Program-made: the position numbers and the translations under genes
Assembly: GCF_013031355.1 (NCBI RefSeq)
Contig: NZ_WPZO01000001.1
Span: 930,001 to 994,000, forward strand
Direction: 5' to 3'
Length of the DNA stretch: 64,000 bases
From: Ruegeria arenilitoris
Lineage (GTDB): Bacteria; Pseudomonadota; Alphaproteobacteria; Rhodobacterales; Rhodobacteraceae
Shown here: positions 25,341-35,292 of the stretch, piece by piece
Layout of the letters: each line of letters begins with the position of its first letter
Position numbering within the stretch: position 1 is the first letter of the stretch
Notes under the pieces: model-generated
The model's database searches: none
Told to the model about the DNA's origin: nothing
The model's input: the letters and a program-made list of their open reading frames with translations, nothing else

Positions 25341-27005
25341 ATGGTACGGTATTTCAAGCCCTTCCTTTTATTGCCTTATTTCTTGATCCCACTGGTGTTG
25401 AGCCTGTGGTTTTCGGGTCCTGTTTGGGCACAGGAAACGCCCGTCGAAAATGTCACGTCCGAGGTCGACGAGTCGGATGCTTTCATGGCCCCTGTCATCG
25501 TGGATGGGGACGTTTTGTTTCAGGTCCGGGGGTCCAGCGCCCTGCCCGCGCCAGAGCGCGCGGAAGGCGTGCAGAACAAGATCATAGAAATTGCCGAGGC
25601 CTCGGACGCGCCTTCGGTCGAGATCACCTATGAAGAGACCGAACTTGGTACATGGATTATGGCTGATGGCGAGAGAATCTCGATCGTCACCACTGCCGAT
25701 TCCGAGCTGGACCAGATGGAGTTGGACGTCCTCAGCGTGCTGCACGGCACTGCGATCAAACAAGCCATCGAGGCTTATCGCGCCAATCGCACCGAACAGG
25801 CGCGTGTATCCGGTGCTATCGAAGCCGCCGCCTGGACGTTCGGTTTTGTTGCCTTTGTCGTGGCCATCGTATGGTTGCACCGAAGAATTCGGCGGCGCAC
25901 GCTGAAATTCGTCGCGCACCACCTGAAGGATGTGGAAACCGCCACTGCCAAAAGCGTCCAGGCCGAAGCAATTGCCGCATTAGTCCGGTACGGGCTGAAC
26001 TTCGTTCTTTTGGTGATCTTTTTTCTGGGCTTCTACTACTATCTGTCCTTCGTCTTGCTGGCCTTTGCCGAAACCCGGTACTTTGCGCAGCTGCTGCTCA
26101 CCTATCTGACCGAGCCGGTTCTGCTGATCTTCAGAGGTATCCTTAGCTACATCCCAAATATGATCATGCTGGGTCTGATCGCCTGGGTGACGATTTACAT
26201 CATCAAAGGGTTGCGTGTGTTTTTTGATGCGGTCGAGGCCGGCTCATTCGACATGGGCGATTTCGAGAAACATTGGGTCAGCCCTACATTCAACATCGCC
26301 CGCGTCGTTGTCATCCTGATCGCGCTGGTTTTTGCGGTGCCCTACATACCAGGCTCGGATTCGGCTGCGTTTCAGGGCCTGACTATTCTGGTAGGCGCGA
26401 TGCTGTCGCTGGGGGCGAACTCGGTCGTATCGAACATGTTGGCCGGACTGTTCGTGATCTATCGCCGTTCAACCTCGATCGGGGACCGCATTCAGATTGG
26501 GGATCATATTGGCGACGTGGTTCAGATCAAGCTGATGGAGACGCATCTGAAATCGATCAAAAACGAACTGATCTCGATCCCCAATGCGCAATTGATGAAT
26601 TCGGACGTGGTAAATTTCTCAAAGAAAACCGATGGCAGTGGGCTGCTGCTGCACACCACAGTCGGCATCGGCTATGAAGAACCGCCCGAGAAAGTCGAAG
26701 CGATGCTGATCGAGGCCGCCCATCGGACCAAGGGGATCAAGGCCAAGCCGGAACCCTTTGTTTTGTGGACCGCTCTGGCGGATTACGCGATCAACTATCA
26801 GATCAACGGCTATACCACGCGCGGTAGCATCATTCCGAAAATCCGATCGGACCTGCATCGCAACATCGTGGCCGTGTTCAACGAGAATGGTGTGCAGATC
26901 ATGACGCCCTCTTACATGGCTGATCCGCCCGAGCCAAAAATCCCGGCAGAGGAATGGGATGGCCATCTGGCACATGAATCGCACGAGGGCACGGATATGT
27001 CGTAA
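25341..27005 (+). CDS. MscS-family mechanosensitive ion channel
   Basis: A 554-residue channel of the small-conductance family. A signal peptide (residues 1-28, MVRYFKPFLLLPYFLIPL..., ending PVWAQ) precedes a periplasmic domain of about 150 residues. Four to five membrane spans follow, then the pore region (SNMLAGLFVIYRRSTSIGDRIQIGDHIGDVVQI) and the soluble beta and alpha/beta cage. The pore-helix Gly/Ala pattern (FQGLTILVGAMLSLGANSVVSNMLAG) is present. The start is chosen for its AAGGGGG ribosome site and signal peptide; several longer in-frame starts exist. Such channels open on hypo-osmotic shock, which fits a marine organism. Confidence 0.9.
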   Translation: MVRYFKPFLLLPYFLIPLVLSLWFSGPVWAQETPVENVTSEVDESDAFMAPVIVDGDVLFQVRGSSALPAPERAEGVQNKIIEIAEASDAPSVEITYEETELGTWIMADGERISIVTTADSELDQMELDVLSVLHGTAIKQAIEAYRANRTEQARVSGAIEAAAWTFGFVAFVVAIVWLHRRIRRRTLKFVAHHLKDVETATAKSVQAEAIAALVRYGLNFVLLVIFFLGFYYYLSFVLLAFAETRYFAQLLLTYLTEPVLLIFRGILSYIPNMIMLGLIAWVTIYIIKGLRVFFDAVEAGSFDMGDFEKHWVSPTFNIARVVVILIALVFAVPYIPGSDSAAFQGLTILVGAMLSLGANSVVSNMLAGLFVIYRRSTSIGDRIQIGDHIGDVVQIKLMETHLKSIKNELISIPNAQLMNSDVVNFSKKTDGSGLLLHTTVGIGYEEPPEKVEAMLIEAAHRTKGIKAKPEPFVLWTALADYAINYQINGYTTRGSIIPKIRSDLHRNIVAVFNENGVQIMTPSYMADPPEPKIPAEEWDGHLAHESHEGTDMS

Positions 27006-27077
27006 CCGGTGCTACACCCTGCCTTTCAGATGGTGCATAAGCGGTTTCAGTGATTCACGCATTTAAGGATCTGAACC

Positions 27078-28370
27078 ATGCACGACATCCGCGCCATTCG
27101 CGAAAACCCAGCCGCCTTCGACGCCGCTCTTGCGCGCCGTGGGGACGCGCCGGTGTCGTCAGATTTGCTGAGGCTGGACGAAAGCCGCCGCGCCAAGATT
27201 CTGGCCGCTGAAACTGCACAGGCCGAACAAAACAAGGCCAGCAAAGAGGTCGGCGCTGCCAAAGGGCGTGGCGATGAGGCCGAGTTCGAACGTCTGCGCG
27301 CACTGGTCGCCGAGAAAAAGGCCGAGGTCGCCCGGATGCAGACCGAAGCTAAGGATCTGGACGCCCTATTGGCCGACCAGCTGATCCGCATTGCCAACCT
27401 GCCCGCCGAGGATGTCCCCGCAGGCGCAGATGAGAACGACAATGTCGAGATCAACCGCTGGGGCACGCCGCGCGAACTGGACTTTGCGCCCAAAGAGCAT
27501 TTCGAGATCGAAGCCGTTCAGAACGGTATGGACTTTGAGACCGCCGCCAAACTTTCCGGCTCGCGTTTTGTGCTGCTGTCCGGCGGTGTCGCACGCATCC
27601 ACCGCGCGCTGGCGCAATTCATGTTGGACACGCATATCAACGAAAACGAACTGACCGAGGTGAACGGCCCGGTTCTGGTTCTGTCCGAGATGATGCAGGG
27701 CACCGGCCAGTTGCCGAAATTCGGTGAAGACAGCTATCAAACCCGCGAGGGCTGGTGGCTGATCCCGACCTCCGAGGTCTCGCTGACCAATATCGTCAAC
27801 GACACGATGATCGAGGAAAGTTACCTGCCCCGCCGCTATACCGCGCATTCGCTGTGCTTCCGGTCCGAAGCCGGCAGCGCCGGTAAAGACACCCGTGGCA
27901 TGCTGCGCCAGCACCAGTTTGAAAAGGTCGAGATGGTCTCGGTCACCCATCCGGACAAATCGGACGACGAGCAGAAACGCATGCTGCGCTGCGCCGAGGG
28001 GATTCTGGAAAAGCTGGGCATCCCCTATCGCACCGTGATCCTGTGCACCGGAGACATGGGCTTTGGCGCGCGCCGTACCTACGACATAGAGGCATGGCTG
28101 CCCGGTCAGGACACCTATCGCGAGATCAGCTCTGTCTCGACTTGCGGTGACTTTCAGGCCCGCCGCATGAACGCGCGCTTCCGTCCCGAAGGCGGCGGCA
28201 AGCCGGAGTATGTTCACACGCTGAACGGCTCGGGCCTAGCCGTTGGTCGCTGCCTGATCGCCGTTCTGGAAAACGGCCAGAACGCCGATGGCACAGTCAC
28301 CCTGCCCGAGGTTCTGGCCCCCTATCTGGGCGGCAAGCTGACCCTGCAGCTGGACGGCACGCTGGCATAA
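27078..28370 (+). CDS. serS: Seryl-tRNA synthetase
   Basis: A class II aminoacyl-tRNA synthetase of 430 residues that charges tRNA-Ser and tRNA-Sec. The N-terminal residues 1-110 form the long antiparallel coiled coil that holds the tRNA arm ([22 protein letters not shown]...). The catalytic core has motif 2 ([28 protein letters not shown]) and motif 3 ([18 protein letters not shown]). The start is the first ATG before the HDIRAIREN consensus and matches family length. It lies 72 bases after the MscS gene and is probably transcribed separately. Confidence 0.98.
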   Translation: MHDIRAIRENPAAFDAALARRGDAPVSSDLLRLDESRRAKILAAETAQAEQNKASKEVGAAKGRGDEAEFERLRALVAEKKAEVARMQTEAKDLDALLADQLIRIANLPAEDVPAGADENDNVEINRWGTPRELDFAPKEHFEIEAVQNGMDFETAAKLSGSRFVLLSGGVARIHRALAQFMLDTHINENELTEVNGPVLVLSEMMQGTGQLPKFGEDSYQTREGWWLIPTSEVSLTNIVNDTMIEESYLPRRYTAHSLCFRSEAGSAGKDTRGMLRQHQFEKVEMVSVTHPDKSDDEQKRMLRCAEGILEKLGIPYRTVILCTGDMGFGARRTYDIEAWLPGQDTYREISSVSTCGDFQARRMNARFRPEGGGKPEYVHTLNGSGLAVGRCLIAVLENGQNADGTVTLPEVLAPYLGGKLTLQLDGTLA

Positions 28371-28399
28371 AAAAACCGGCGCCACACACGGCACCGGTT
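28369..28399 (-). terminator. Terminator for the HhH/H1-like gene, between convergent genes
   Basis: On the minus strand, AACCGGTGCC pairs with GGCGCCGGTT (one mismatch) and a run of seven T follows. The plus strand has no T run after the hairpin, so it mainly ends minus-strand transcription. Confidence 0.8.
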
Positions 28400-28424
28400 C
28401 GACAATCCAAAAGGCGGAGAAGGC

Positions 28425-29045
28425 TTACTTCTTCGCCTTTTTCTTATCCTTCTTCTTGTCTTTGCTTTTTTCTTTCTTCTTGTCGTCTTTTTTCTTTTGA
28501 TCTTTTTTCTTGTCGTCCTTCTTGGACTTTTTGTCTTTTTTGGCCTTGGCCTTCACCTTGTCCTTGGCCTTCGAGAATACGGCTTCCATCTCTTGCAGCT
28601 TTTTGGCGGCCTTTTCAGCCTTGGCTTTGGCTTTGGCCTTCTTGCGGGCTTTTGCTTCGGCTGCCTCGGCAGCGGCCTTTTCCTCGGCTGCCTTGCGTGC
28701 AGCGTCTTCGGCGCGTTTTTCGGCAGCTGCGGCGGCTACGGTTTTCCGGGCCGCGGGTCTGCGCGTCGCAGGTTTACGGGCCGGGGTGCGGCGCGTAGCG
28801 GGCTTGGCGGCAGCCGGTTTTCTGGCCGCAGGTTTCGCTGCCGGTTTGGCGGCAGCAGGTTTGGCCGCAATCGCCTCTTTCGCTGCAGCGATCAACAACG
28901 GCGCACGGGCAGCACCAATACCGGAAACTTTGACCAGGTCGGCGGGGCTGGCTTTGGCGATGGCTTCGGCGGTCTTGAAACCATTTGCGGTCAGCGCTTG
29001 CCCTAGCGCCTCACCTACACCCTTAACGTTGGTCAGTGCGGTCAT
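28425..29045 (-). CDS. Helix-hairpin-helix protein with histone H1-like Lys/Ala tail
   Basis: A 206-residue protein with two unlike halves. Residues 1-62 form a helix-hairpin-helix domain with two HhH motifs: LTNVKGVGEALGQALTANGFKTAEAIA and LVKVSGIGAARAPLLIAAA, with the characteristic V-GIG/VG turns that grip DNA backbone. From residue 63 the chain is almost only Lys, Ala, Pro, Arg and Glu. It includes AAKPAAxKPA repeats, RRPAARK, then long KA and KKDKK runs, resembling eukaryotic H1 C-terminal tails and bacterial AlgP/Hc1-like proteins. The tail is surely disordered and very basic. A nucleoid-associated or DNA-condensing role is inferred. The start follows AAAGGA. It is the only such gene in the window. 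Confidence 0.8.
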   Translation of the reverse strand: MTALTNVKGVGEALGQALTANGFKTAEAIAKASPADLVKVSGIGAARAPLLIAAAKEAIAAKPAAAKPAAKPAARKPAAAKPATRRTPARKPATRRPAARKTVAAAAAEKRAEDAARKAAEEKAAAEAAEAKARKKAKAKAKAEKAAKKLQEMEAVFSKAKDKVKAKAKKDKKSKKDDKKKDQKKKDDKKKEKSKDKKKDKKKAKK

Positions 29046-29137
29046 TGCGAGTCCTTTCTTTTTTCCTGCGCCCTATCGTATATACACTGGATATACACAG
29101 CAACAAGCTAAGGCACGGTCAAAGCCGCCCCAAAGTG

Positions 29138-30124
29138 TCAACTGCTGTGCGCCAGCGTACCGGTTGAGTCCTTTTTCGGAAATGGCACGAGGCGTTTGGC
29201 ATCCTCGTCCCAGAGTTTCAGGTTCAGCGCCGCCACGGCCTCGGGGAATTTGATCCGACGGGGCGTGTATTCGGGCGGCAGGTTATAGTGGCACGCCCGC
29301 AACCGGTAAGACGGAATGCGCGCGTTGAAATGGTGAATGTCATGCAAGGTAATGCACGCAACCGCGTTGTCGAACCACCAGCCGAAATCCAACGCCGACG
29401 AGCCCTGCAGCGCGGCCAGTTGCGGATCAAGGTCCGGGCGGCGGTCCCAATAGGTGTCCTCGAAATTGTGCTGCAGATAGACAAGGAACACACCCAGCAT
29501 CCCTCCCAGCAGAGAGAATACCAGCCAGACCAGAATGCCTGTCAAACCGGCGATCAGATAGAGCAGGCCTAGAAACACCACGATGGACAGGTTGTGCAGC
29601 ACCACGCCTTTGACCCCGAAGCGCACCGTGTTTTTCGGCCAGCGGTAGCGGATGAAATAAGTGAACAGCGCGCCGACCGGAACCAGGATGAACGGGTTGC
29701 GGTAAAGACGATAGAACAAACGGGTTTTCCAATCCGCTTCATTCCACTCGCGCAGGGTCATGGTGTGGATTTCACCGGTTTCACGGTGTTCAAGATTGCC
29801 GATGCCTGCATGGTGCAGATTGTGGTTCTGCTTCATCACCTCGAACGGGGCGAAGGTGAACGGCGACAACCCGTGCCCGGCCCATTCATTCTGTTCACGC
29901 GTTTCAAACAGGGAATGGTGGCCGCAATCATGCTGCAGCACATACAGGCGCACGGCGGAAAAGGCGAAGACGATCCCGGCGGGGATCATGATGTACCAGC
30001 GGTCGACATACACGATGGCCAGCGCCAGCGATGTGAAATAAACCGCAAACGTTCCAAAATAGCTCAAGGCGGCCAGCCGATTATCCTGCACCGCATATTG
30101 TCGTGTGTATTCCCGCAAATTCAT
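29138..30124 (-). CDS. Membrane fatty acid desaturase
   Basis: A 328-residue integral membrane di-iron enzyme. Three histidine boxes are intact: HDCGHH (65-70), HNLHH (101-105) and HDIHH (261-265). Four membrane segments surround them, in the usual desaturase order. It introduces double bonds into acyl-lipid or acyl-CoA chains and may tune membrane fluidity in the cold. Electron donor genes are not adjacent. The sequence fits the omega-3/delta-12 type FA_desaturase fold, but regiospecificity cannot be read from it. Confidence 0.93.
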   Translation of the reverse strand: MNLREYTRQYAVQDNRLAALSYFGTFAVYFTSLALAIVYVDRWYIMIPAGIVFAFSAVRLYVLQHDCGHHSLFETREQNEWAGHGLSPFTFAPFEVMKQNHNLHHAGIGNLEHRETGEIHTMTLREWNEADWKTRLFYRLYRNPFILVPVGALFTYFIRYRWPKNTVRFGVKGVVLHNLSIVVFLGLLYLIAGLTGILVWLVFSLLGGMLGVFLVYLQHNFEDTYWDRRPDLDPQLAALQGSSALDFGWWFDNAVACITLHDIHHFNARIPSYRLRACHYNLPPEYTPRRIKFPEAVAALNLKLWDEDAKRLVPFPKKDSTGTLAHSS

Positions 30125-30288
30125 TCAGCCTGTCCCCACGCTTGGCCAATTTAATATCATAACGAAACTATTTGCGTCTTCCTCGTAATCAAGCCACGCG
30201 CACAAAAACACATGCGCGCAGGCGAATGCTAGCCTGCGGCGGCCGGGCTGTCACGCCCTTCAACTAAAAATGCTGACAATTGGCGCAG

Positions 30289-31752
30289 TTACGCGCGACC
30301 TTTGAGATGTTTGGCCAGCGCGCCCGCGTTTTTCTTGCGCCGCCCCTTATAGGGGTTCTTGTCGCCCTGCCCGCGCAACGTCAGGCGGATCGGCGTTCCC
30401 GGCATGTCGAAATCTTCGCGCAGACCGTTGACCAAATAGCGCGTGTAGCTTTCCGGCATCTTGTCGGGGTGCGAGCACATCACCACGAACCCGGGGGGAC
30501 GGGTCTTGGCCTGTGTCATATAGCGCAGTTTGATCCGGCGGCCCTGCGGGGCTGGCGGCGGGTGCTGTTCCAGCATCGCGGTCAGCCAGCGGTTCAGCGC
30601 CGCGGTGGGGACGCGACGGTTCCAGACATCATGGGCACGCAGAATGGCGGCGCGCAGACGCTCCAGCCCGCGGCCGGTCTTGGCGGACACGGTAACCAGC
30701 GGTGCGCCGCGCAGCTGCGGCAGCAGACGCTCGAACGACTCTTTCAGATCGCGCAGCTTTTCCTGCTTGTCTTCTTCGATGTCCCATTTGTTGACGGCGA
30801 CAACCACGGCGCGGCCCTCGCGTTCTGCCAAGTCAGCAATACGCAGGTCCTGCTGTTCAAACGGAATCGCGGCGTCCAGCAGAACCACCACAACCTCGGC
30901 GAATTTCACTGCGCGCAGACCGTCAGAGACCGAGAGCTTTTCCAGCTTCTCCTGCACCTTGGCTTTCTTGCGCATCCCCGCCGTGTCGAAAATACGCATC
31001 GGAGTGCTGCCGCCATCCGGGTCGGCCCAGTCGATCCGCAGGCTGATCGCGTCGCGGGTGATCCCGGCCTCGGGGCCGGTTAGCAGGCGATCTTCACCGA
31101 TGATCTTGTTGATCAGAGTGGACTTACCCGCGTTCGGACGCCCAACGACGGCCACCTGCAAAGGCTTGGCTGCGCTGATCAGAGGGGTTTCACCCTCGCC
31201 ATCCTCATCCAGTTCGACATCGATTTCAGGCGCGTTATCCTCGGCCTTCTCAGCCGCTGCATCGGCCAGAGGCATCAACTGCGCATAAAGGTCGGTCATC
31301 CCCTCGCCATGCTCGCCCGACAAGCGAACCGGTTCACCAAGACCCAGGTTATACGCCTCAAGCACACCCGCATCCGCCGCGTTACCCTCGGCTTTGTTCG
31401 CCGCAAGGATCACGTGTTTCGAGCGTTTCCGCAGAATCTCGGCGAACATCTCATCCGTCGGGGTCAGACCCACACGGGCGTCGATCATGAACAGGCAGAC
31501 ATCGGCCATGTCCACCGCGCGTTCGGTCAGGCGACGCATACGGCCCTGCAGGCTGTCATCGGTCGCGTCCTCAAGACCCGCCGTATCGATCACCGTAAAA
31601 CGCAGATCGCCCAGACGCCCTTCGCCTTCGCGCAGGTCACGCGTCACGCCGGGCTGATCGTCGACCAAAGCCAGACGTTTGCCCACAAGGCGGTTGAACA
31701 GAGTGGATTTGCCCACATTCGGGCGCCCCACGATGGCGAGGGTCAGCGACAT
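30289..31752 (-). CDS. der: Ribosome-associated GTPase Der (EngA)
   Basis: Der has two tandem GTPase domains and a KH-like C-terminal domain, and it helps assemble the 50S subunit. The 487-residue protein has Walker [12 protein letters not shown] at residue 8 and DTAGLEDA, a second G1 [13 protein letters not shown] with DTAGMRKK and NKWD, and the RNA-binding C-terminus ([26 protein letters not shown]). A highly acidic linker (ELDEDGEGE) joins the two G domains. The ATG at this start matches the family N-terminus [15 protein letters not shown]; a TTG three codons earlier is possible. It follows bamB by 48 bases. Confidence 0.97.
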   Translation of the reverse strand: MSLTLAIVGRPNVGKSTLFNRLVGKRLALVDDQPGVTRDLREGEGRLGDLRFTVIDTAGLEDATDDSLQGRMRRLTERAVDMADVCLFMIDARVGLTPTDEMFAEILRKRSKHVILAANKAEGNAADAGVLEAYNLGLGEPVRLSGEHGEGMTDLYAQLMPLADAAAEKAEDNAPEIDVELDEDGEGETPLISAAKPLQVAVVGRPNAGKSTLINKIIGEDRLLTGPEAGITRDAISLRIDWADPDGGSTPMRIFDTAGMRKKAKVQEKLEKLSVSDGLRAVKFAEVVVVLLDAAIPFEQQDLRIADLAEREGRAVVVAVNKWDIEEDKQEKLRDLKESFERLLPQLRGAPLVTVSAKTGRGLERLRAAILRAHDVWNRRVPTAALNRWLTAMLEQHPPPAPQGRRIKLRYMTQAKTRPPGFVVMCSHPDKMPESYTRYLVNGLREDFDMPGTPIRLTLRGQGDKNPYKGRRKKNAGALAKHLKGRA

Positions 31753-31800
31753 GATACTCAACTTTCAAGACTCAGACGCGCCCTTTAACGCATCTTGTCG

Positions 31801-33123
31801 TCAACGGAAAGCGTGCAGTTCACCTTTGGTCGATACGACGTACAACGTCTGCCCCGCCACAACGGGCGCCGTGGTGGCGCCACCGGGCACCTCGACTCTG
31901 TTCACCAGCGTCCCGTCCACAGGGTTGAAGAACCGCAGGTAACCGTCATTCGAGGCGACCACAATGCGGCCACCCGCCAAAATCGGACCATAATGGGCAA
32001 CGATCGGACCGCGACGTTTCGGCTTGTCCTTGACGAAGCCCGGCAGGTCCTGCGCCCAAACGATCGAGCCGTCCGCGATGTTCAGCCGGACCAGCTGGCT
32101 GCGGTCGCTGATTAGGAACAGGCTGTTGCCTGCAGGCCAGACCGTATCAACCGCACCTTCACCCGCAGTCCAGATCCGCTCGCCCGAGCCCGCGTCGAAT
32201 GCCACGGTCCGGCCCGAGTGGTTACCGATATAAATTTTGTCACCAACGACCATCGGGCCGCCGGTTACGTCCACGATCTGCGCCGCAGCACGCCCACGGC
32301 GCCCGCCTGCAACTGACGCATTCCAACGCCGGATGCCGCCCTTGCGGAAGGTCGCAGCCACGTCACCCGAGCCGAAAGCAAACACCGCAAACTCGGACGC
32401 AATGACCGGAGCCGGGGCACCAAGCACATTGCCGACGCTCGGCGTACCCTGAATCTGCCAGGCGATGCGGCCATCCTTGGTATTCACGGCCCAGCCGGTT
32501 TCGTCACCCGCAACCAGATACAACAGACCGTCATTGACCAGCGGTGCGCCGCTGCCAGTCGCGTTCAGGCGTTTCTGCCACTTGATTGCGCCGGACTTCG
32601 CATCCAGCGCCGTGAGCCGCCCAAAGCCGGACGACACGTAGAGAACACCATTGGCATAGGCCAGTCCGCCACCCGTCGCATCCGAATCCCCGTCGTTCAC
32701 GGGGATAAGGTTCGTGTTCCACGCCACCTGCCCCTGCGGGGTAACCGCCGAGACGGTCGCGCCGGAATCCAGCGTATAGATCAGGCCACCTGCAACGACA
32801 GGCTCGGCGGTGATGCGCCGCTTGCGCGAATCTCCGTCGCCAATCGAGGTGGACCAGATGCGCTGGGGTGTTGCACGCAGGGCCGCATTGGTGGTGCGGT
32901 AAGCCGGCGTTCCGGCGCTTTGCGACCAGTTGGCATTCGCCTTTTGCGCCGGCAGGCTGATCGGTTTCGAACCTCGGGTTTCAGTGGTCTCAGTATCCGA
33001 TGCTGGACGGATATCCTCGCGCTCGCCAGGCAGAATGACCTCAGGCTCTTCACAGGCAGCTAGCGCCGTCAGAGATAGTGCCGCAACCGACAATCCAATG
33101 CGGGAGAAAAGACTTGTCACCAT
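31801..33123 (-). CDS. bamB: Outer membrane assembly lipoprotein BamB (PQQ-like beta propeller)
   Basis: A 440-residue exported lipoprotein (signal peptide with lipobox ALAAC, Cys23). The rest is an eight-bladed propeller made of about 45-residue repeats carrying PQQ-like motifs, such as GGLIYTLDSGATVSAVTPQGQVAW, GVLYVSSGFGRLTALDAKSGAIKW and GDKIYIGNHSGRTVAFDAGSGERIW. BamB is part of the Bam complex that inserts outer-membrane proteins. Its place between yfgM and der is the classic bamB neighbourhood. The stop is 48 bases before der. Confidence 0.95.
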   Translation of the reverse strand: MVTSLFSRIGLSVAALSLTALAACEEPEVILPGEREDIRPASDTETTETRGSKPISLPAQKANANWSQSAGTPAYRTTNAALRATPQRIWSTSIGDGDSRKRRITAEPVVAGGLIYTLDSGATVSAVTPQGQVAWNTNLIPVNDGDSDATGGGLAYANGVLYVSSGFGRLTALDAKSGAIKWQKRLNATGSGAPLVNDGLLYLVAGDETGWAVNTKDGRIAWQIQGTPSVGNVLGAPAPVIASEFAVFAFGSGDVAATFRKGGIRRWNASVAGGRRGRAAAQIVDVTGGPMVVGDKIYIGNHSGRTVAFDAGSGERIWTAGEGAVDTVWPAGNSLFLISDRSQLVRLNIADGSIVWAQDLPGFVKDKPKRRGPIVAHYGPILAGGRIVVASNDGYLRFFNPVDGTLVNRVEVPGGATTAPVVAGQTLYVVSTKGELHAFR

Positions 33124-33162
33124 GATGCTCCGAACTCGCCTGTCATTCTTTTTGCCGCCGTA

Positions 33163-33834
33163 TCAGCCCTGCTGGGCCACCAACGGTTCCGGTTCGCCGC
33201 CAAGCGCGACAATCAATTGTGCGGCACGTTGCTGAAGGTCTACGCCGATCTCTGCGTCCTGACGCATCGCCTGCAGCCGCTCGATCGCCGCATCGGTGTT
33301 GCCCTCGGAAATGTCGATCAGAGCCAGCTGCTCCTCGGCCAGCAACCGCAGGGGTGCGCCCGGTGCGGCCAGAGCTTCGAACTGCTGGCGGCGGTCGGCG
33401 ACCGGCAGGGTGTCGCTTTGCAACAGCAGCGCCTTGAAGGCGGCAATGGCGCGGTAGATCTCGGGAAGGTCGCCCTGAACGGCGACGGCATTCAGACTGT
33501 TCACAGCGTCTTCGCGTGATCCAGCCTCGATCTGCGACGAGGACAGCAGCAGGTTCAGAACAGCATCGCCGCCGGGCGTGGCCGCATCGATGCTGGCCAA
33601 GCTGGCCGCACGTTCCGCCGAGTCATTCTGCGTCAGCGCGCTCAGAATCTCGTCCCCCAGCTTTTCCGCCGCGCTGGTGGTCCGGGCTTTGCGAATCTCG
33701 TTGAAGGCGGCACCGCCTACGATCAGGACCACGGCCAGAACACCGACCCAACCCCAGCGGCGCAGTAGCAGGAACAGACGGTCGCGGCGGACCTCTTCGG
33801 TCACCTCATCAATAAAACTGTCGGTGTCGCTCAT
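33163..33834 (-). CDS. YfgM-like tetratricopeptide membrane protein
   Basis: A 223-residue protein with a cytoplasmic N-terminus, one membrane span (GWVGVLAVVLIVGGAAFNEI, about residues 26-45) and a periplasmic helical domain of TPR-like repeats. The span is preceded by RRDRLFLLLRRW, and the YfgM-type start SDTDSFIDEVTEEVRRDRL is clear. In E. coli YfgM is an ancillary translocon partner linked to periplasmic chaperones. The chosen ATG follows GGAGCAGGG; an upstream extension would add 34 residues without a strong site. It precedes bamB by 39 bases, as in many proteobacteria. Confidence 0.88.
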   Translation of the reverse strand: MSDTDSFIDEVTEEVRRDRLFLLLRRWGWVGVLAVVLIVGGAAFNEIRKARTTSAAEKLGDEILSALTQNDSAERAASLASIDAATPGGDAVLNLLLSSSQIEAGSREDAVNSLNAVAVQGDLPEIYRAIAAFKALLLQSDTLPVADRRQQFEALAAPGAPLRLLAEEQLALIDISEGNTDAAIERLQAMRQDAEIGVDLQQRAAQLIVALGGEPEPLVAQQG

Positions 33835-34059
33835 CCCTGCTCCCCGGGCTGTAACCTGTTCATATGGCGCCATGTCATACCCCGCCGCCTTTGCCAAGCC
33901 AAGGGCCGGAATTCGGACATTTTCACCGCGATGCACTGCCCTTGCAGAAAAAAGTGAACCGAACTATCCAGTTTAGTGTAGAAATGGTGCATGTCTGACC
34001 CCATTTTCAGGCATACACGCCGAAGGACAATCGGCGACGAATTCTGGGAGAATCTTTGT

Positions 34060-35292
34060 ATGCGTTTGATTTCATTCGTGAATGCGCTTTTGGTGATTGC
34101 CGCACTGTTCTTTTTGGTCTTCGAAAGGGACGCGTTGTTTGCTTTCGCCGGTCGTGGCGACTCTGAGACTGACGCTTCGTCAAACGCGGAATCCGCAGCC
34201 AACGCGACGTCAGACCAGAACGCCATTGGCGTTGTTGTCTTGCGGTCCGCAGCACGAGAAATTGACAGCGCCGTGTTGTTGCGCGGGCAAACCAAGGCCA
34301 ACCGTCAGGTTGAAGTTCTGGCCGAAACCACCTCGACCGTGATTTCGGAACCCAAGCGCAGAGGCACCTTTGTTGAGGCCGGTGATCTGCTGTGTGAACT
34401 GGACCCCGGCACCCGCCCTGCCAGCCTAGCCGAGGCCGAAGCCGCCCGGCTTGAAGCCGAAAGCCGTATTCCTGAGGCCGAGGCGCGCCTGGAAGAAGCG
34501 CACGCTCTGGTTGCCGAAGCGCAGATCAATCTGACAGCAGCTCAGAAACTGTCGGAAACCGGGTTCGGCTCGGAAACCCGCCGGATTTCAAGCGAGGCCG
34601 CGATGCGTTCGGCCGAAGCCGGCGTAAAGACCGCCGAGGCCGGTCTGGAAGCCACCCGCGCCGGGATCGAAGCCGCCATCGCCGAGGTCAAGGCCGCCCA
34701 GCGCGAGATCGACCGCCAGACCATCGAAGCCCCCTTCAAAGGGCTGCTGGAAAGCGACACCGCCGAATTGGGCAGCCTGATGCAGCCCGGCTCGCTCTGT
34801 GCCACTGTCATTCAGCTGGACCCGATCAAGCTGGTCGGGTTCGTGCCCGAGGTCGATGTAAACAAGATCCTTGTCGGCTCAGAAGCCTCGGCGCAGCTTG
34901 TTACCGGTCTTCAGGTCGCTGGTCGTGTCACATTCCTGAGCCGGTCGGCGGATGAAACCACCCGCACATTCGAGGTTGAGATCACTGTACCCAATCCAGA
35001 GCTCAACATTCGCGACGGTCAAACTGCCGATATCCGCATTTCGGCCGAAGGGGCAAAAGCGCATCTTCTGCCGCAATCCGCCCTGACACTGAACAACGAA
35101 GGTCAGGTTGGCGTCCGCACCGTAGGCGCCGAAAACATTGTCGGCTTTATGCCGATCCGCCTGCTGCGTGACACGGCCGAGGGCGTCTGGGTCGACGGGC
35201 TGCCGGAAACTGCGGATGTCATCGTTGTCGGGCAGGAGTTCGTGACACAGGGCGTCATCGTTAAGCCCACCTATCGGGAAGCTGCACAATGA
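34060..35292 (+). CDS. RND efflux periplasmic adaptor (membrane fusion protein)
   Basis: A 410-residue HlyD/AcrA-type adaptor. A signal-anchor (ISFVNALLVIAALFFLVFERD) lies at the start. The biotinyl-lipoyl half-motif is in QVEVLAETTSTVISEPKRRGTFVEAGDLLCELDPG. A long alpha-hairpin rich in Ala/Glu (ARLEAESRIPEAEARLEEAHALVAEAQINLTAAQ) follows, then TIEAPFKGLLES and the beta-barrel domain. It joins the RND permease to an outer-membrane channel that is not encoded nearby. The ATG used has GGGAGAA upstream; a longer in-frame start 23 codons earlier exists. Its stop overlaps the permease start by 4 bases. Confidence 0.92.
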   Translation: MRLISFVNALLVIAALFFLVFERDALFAFAGRGDSETDASSNAESAANATSDQNAIGVVVLRSAAREIDSAVLLRGQTKANRQVEVLAETTSTVISEPKRRGTFVEAGDLLCELDPGTRPASLAEAEAARLEAESRIPEAEARLEEAHALVAEAQINLTAAQKLSETGFGSETRRISSEAAMRSAEAGVKTAEAGLEATRAGIEAAIAEVKAAQREIDRQTIEAPFKGLLESDTAELGSLMQPGSLCATVIQLDPIKLVGFVPEVDVNKILVGSEASAQLVTGLQVAGRVTFLSRSADETTRTFEVEITVPNPELNIRDGQTADIRISAEGAKAHLLPQSALTLNNEGQVGVRTVGAENIVGFMPIRLLRDTAEGVWVDGLPETADVIVVGQEFVTQGVIVKPTYREAAQ

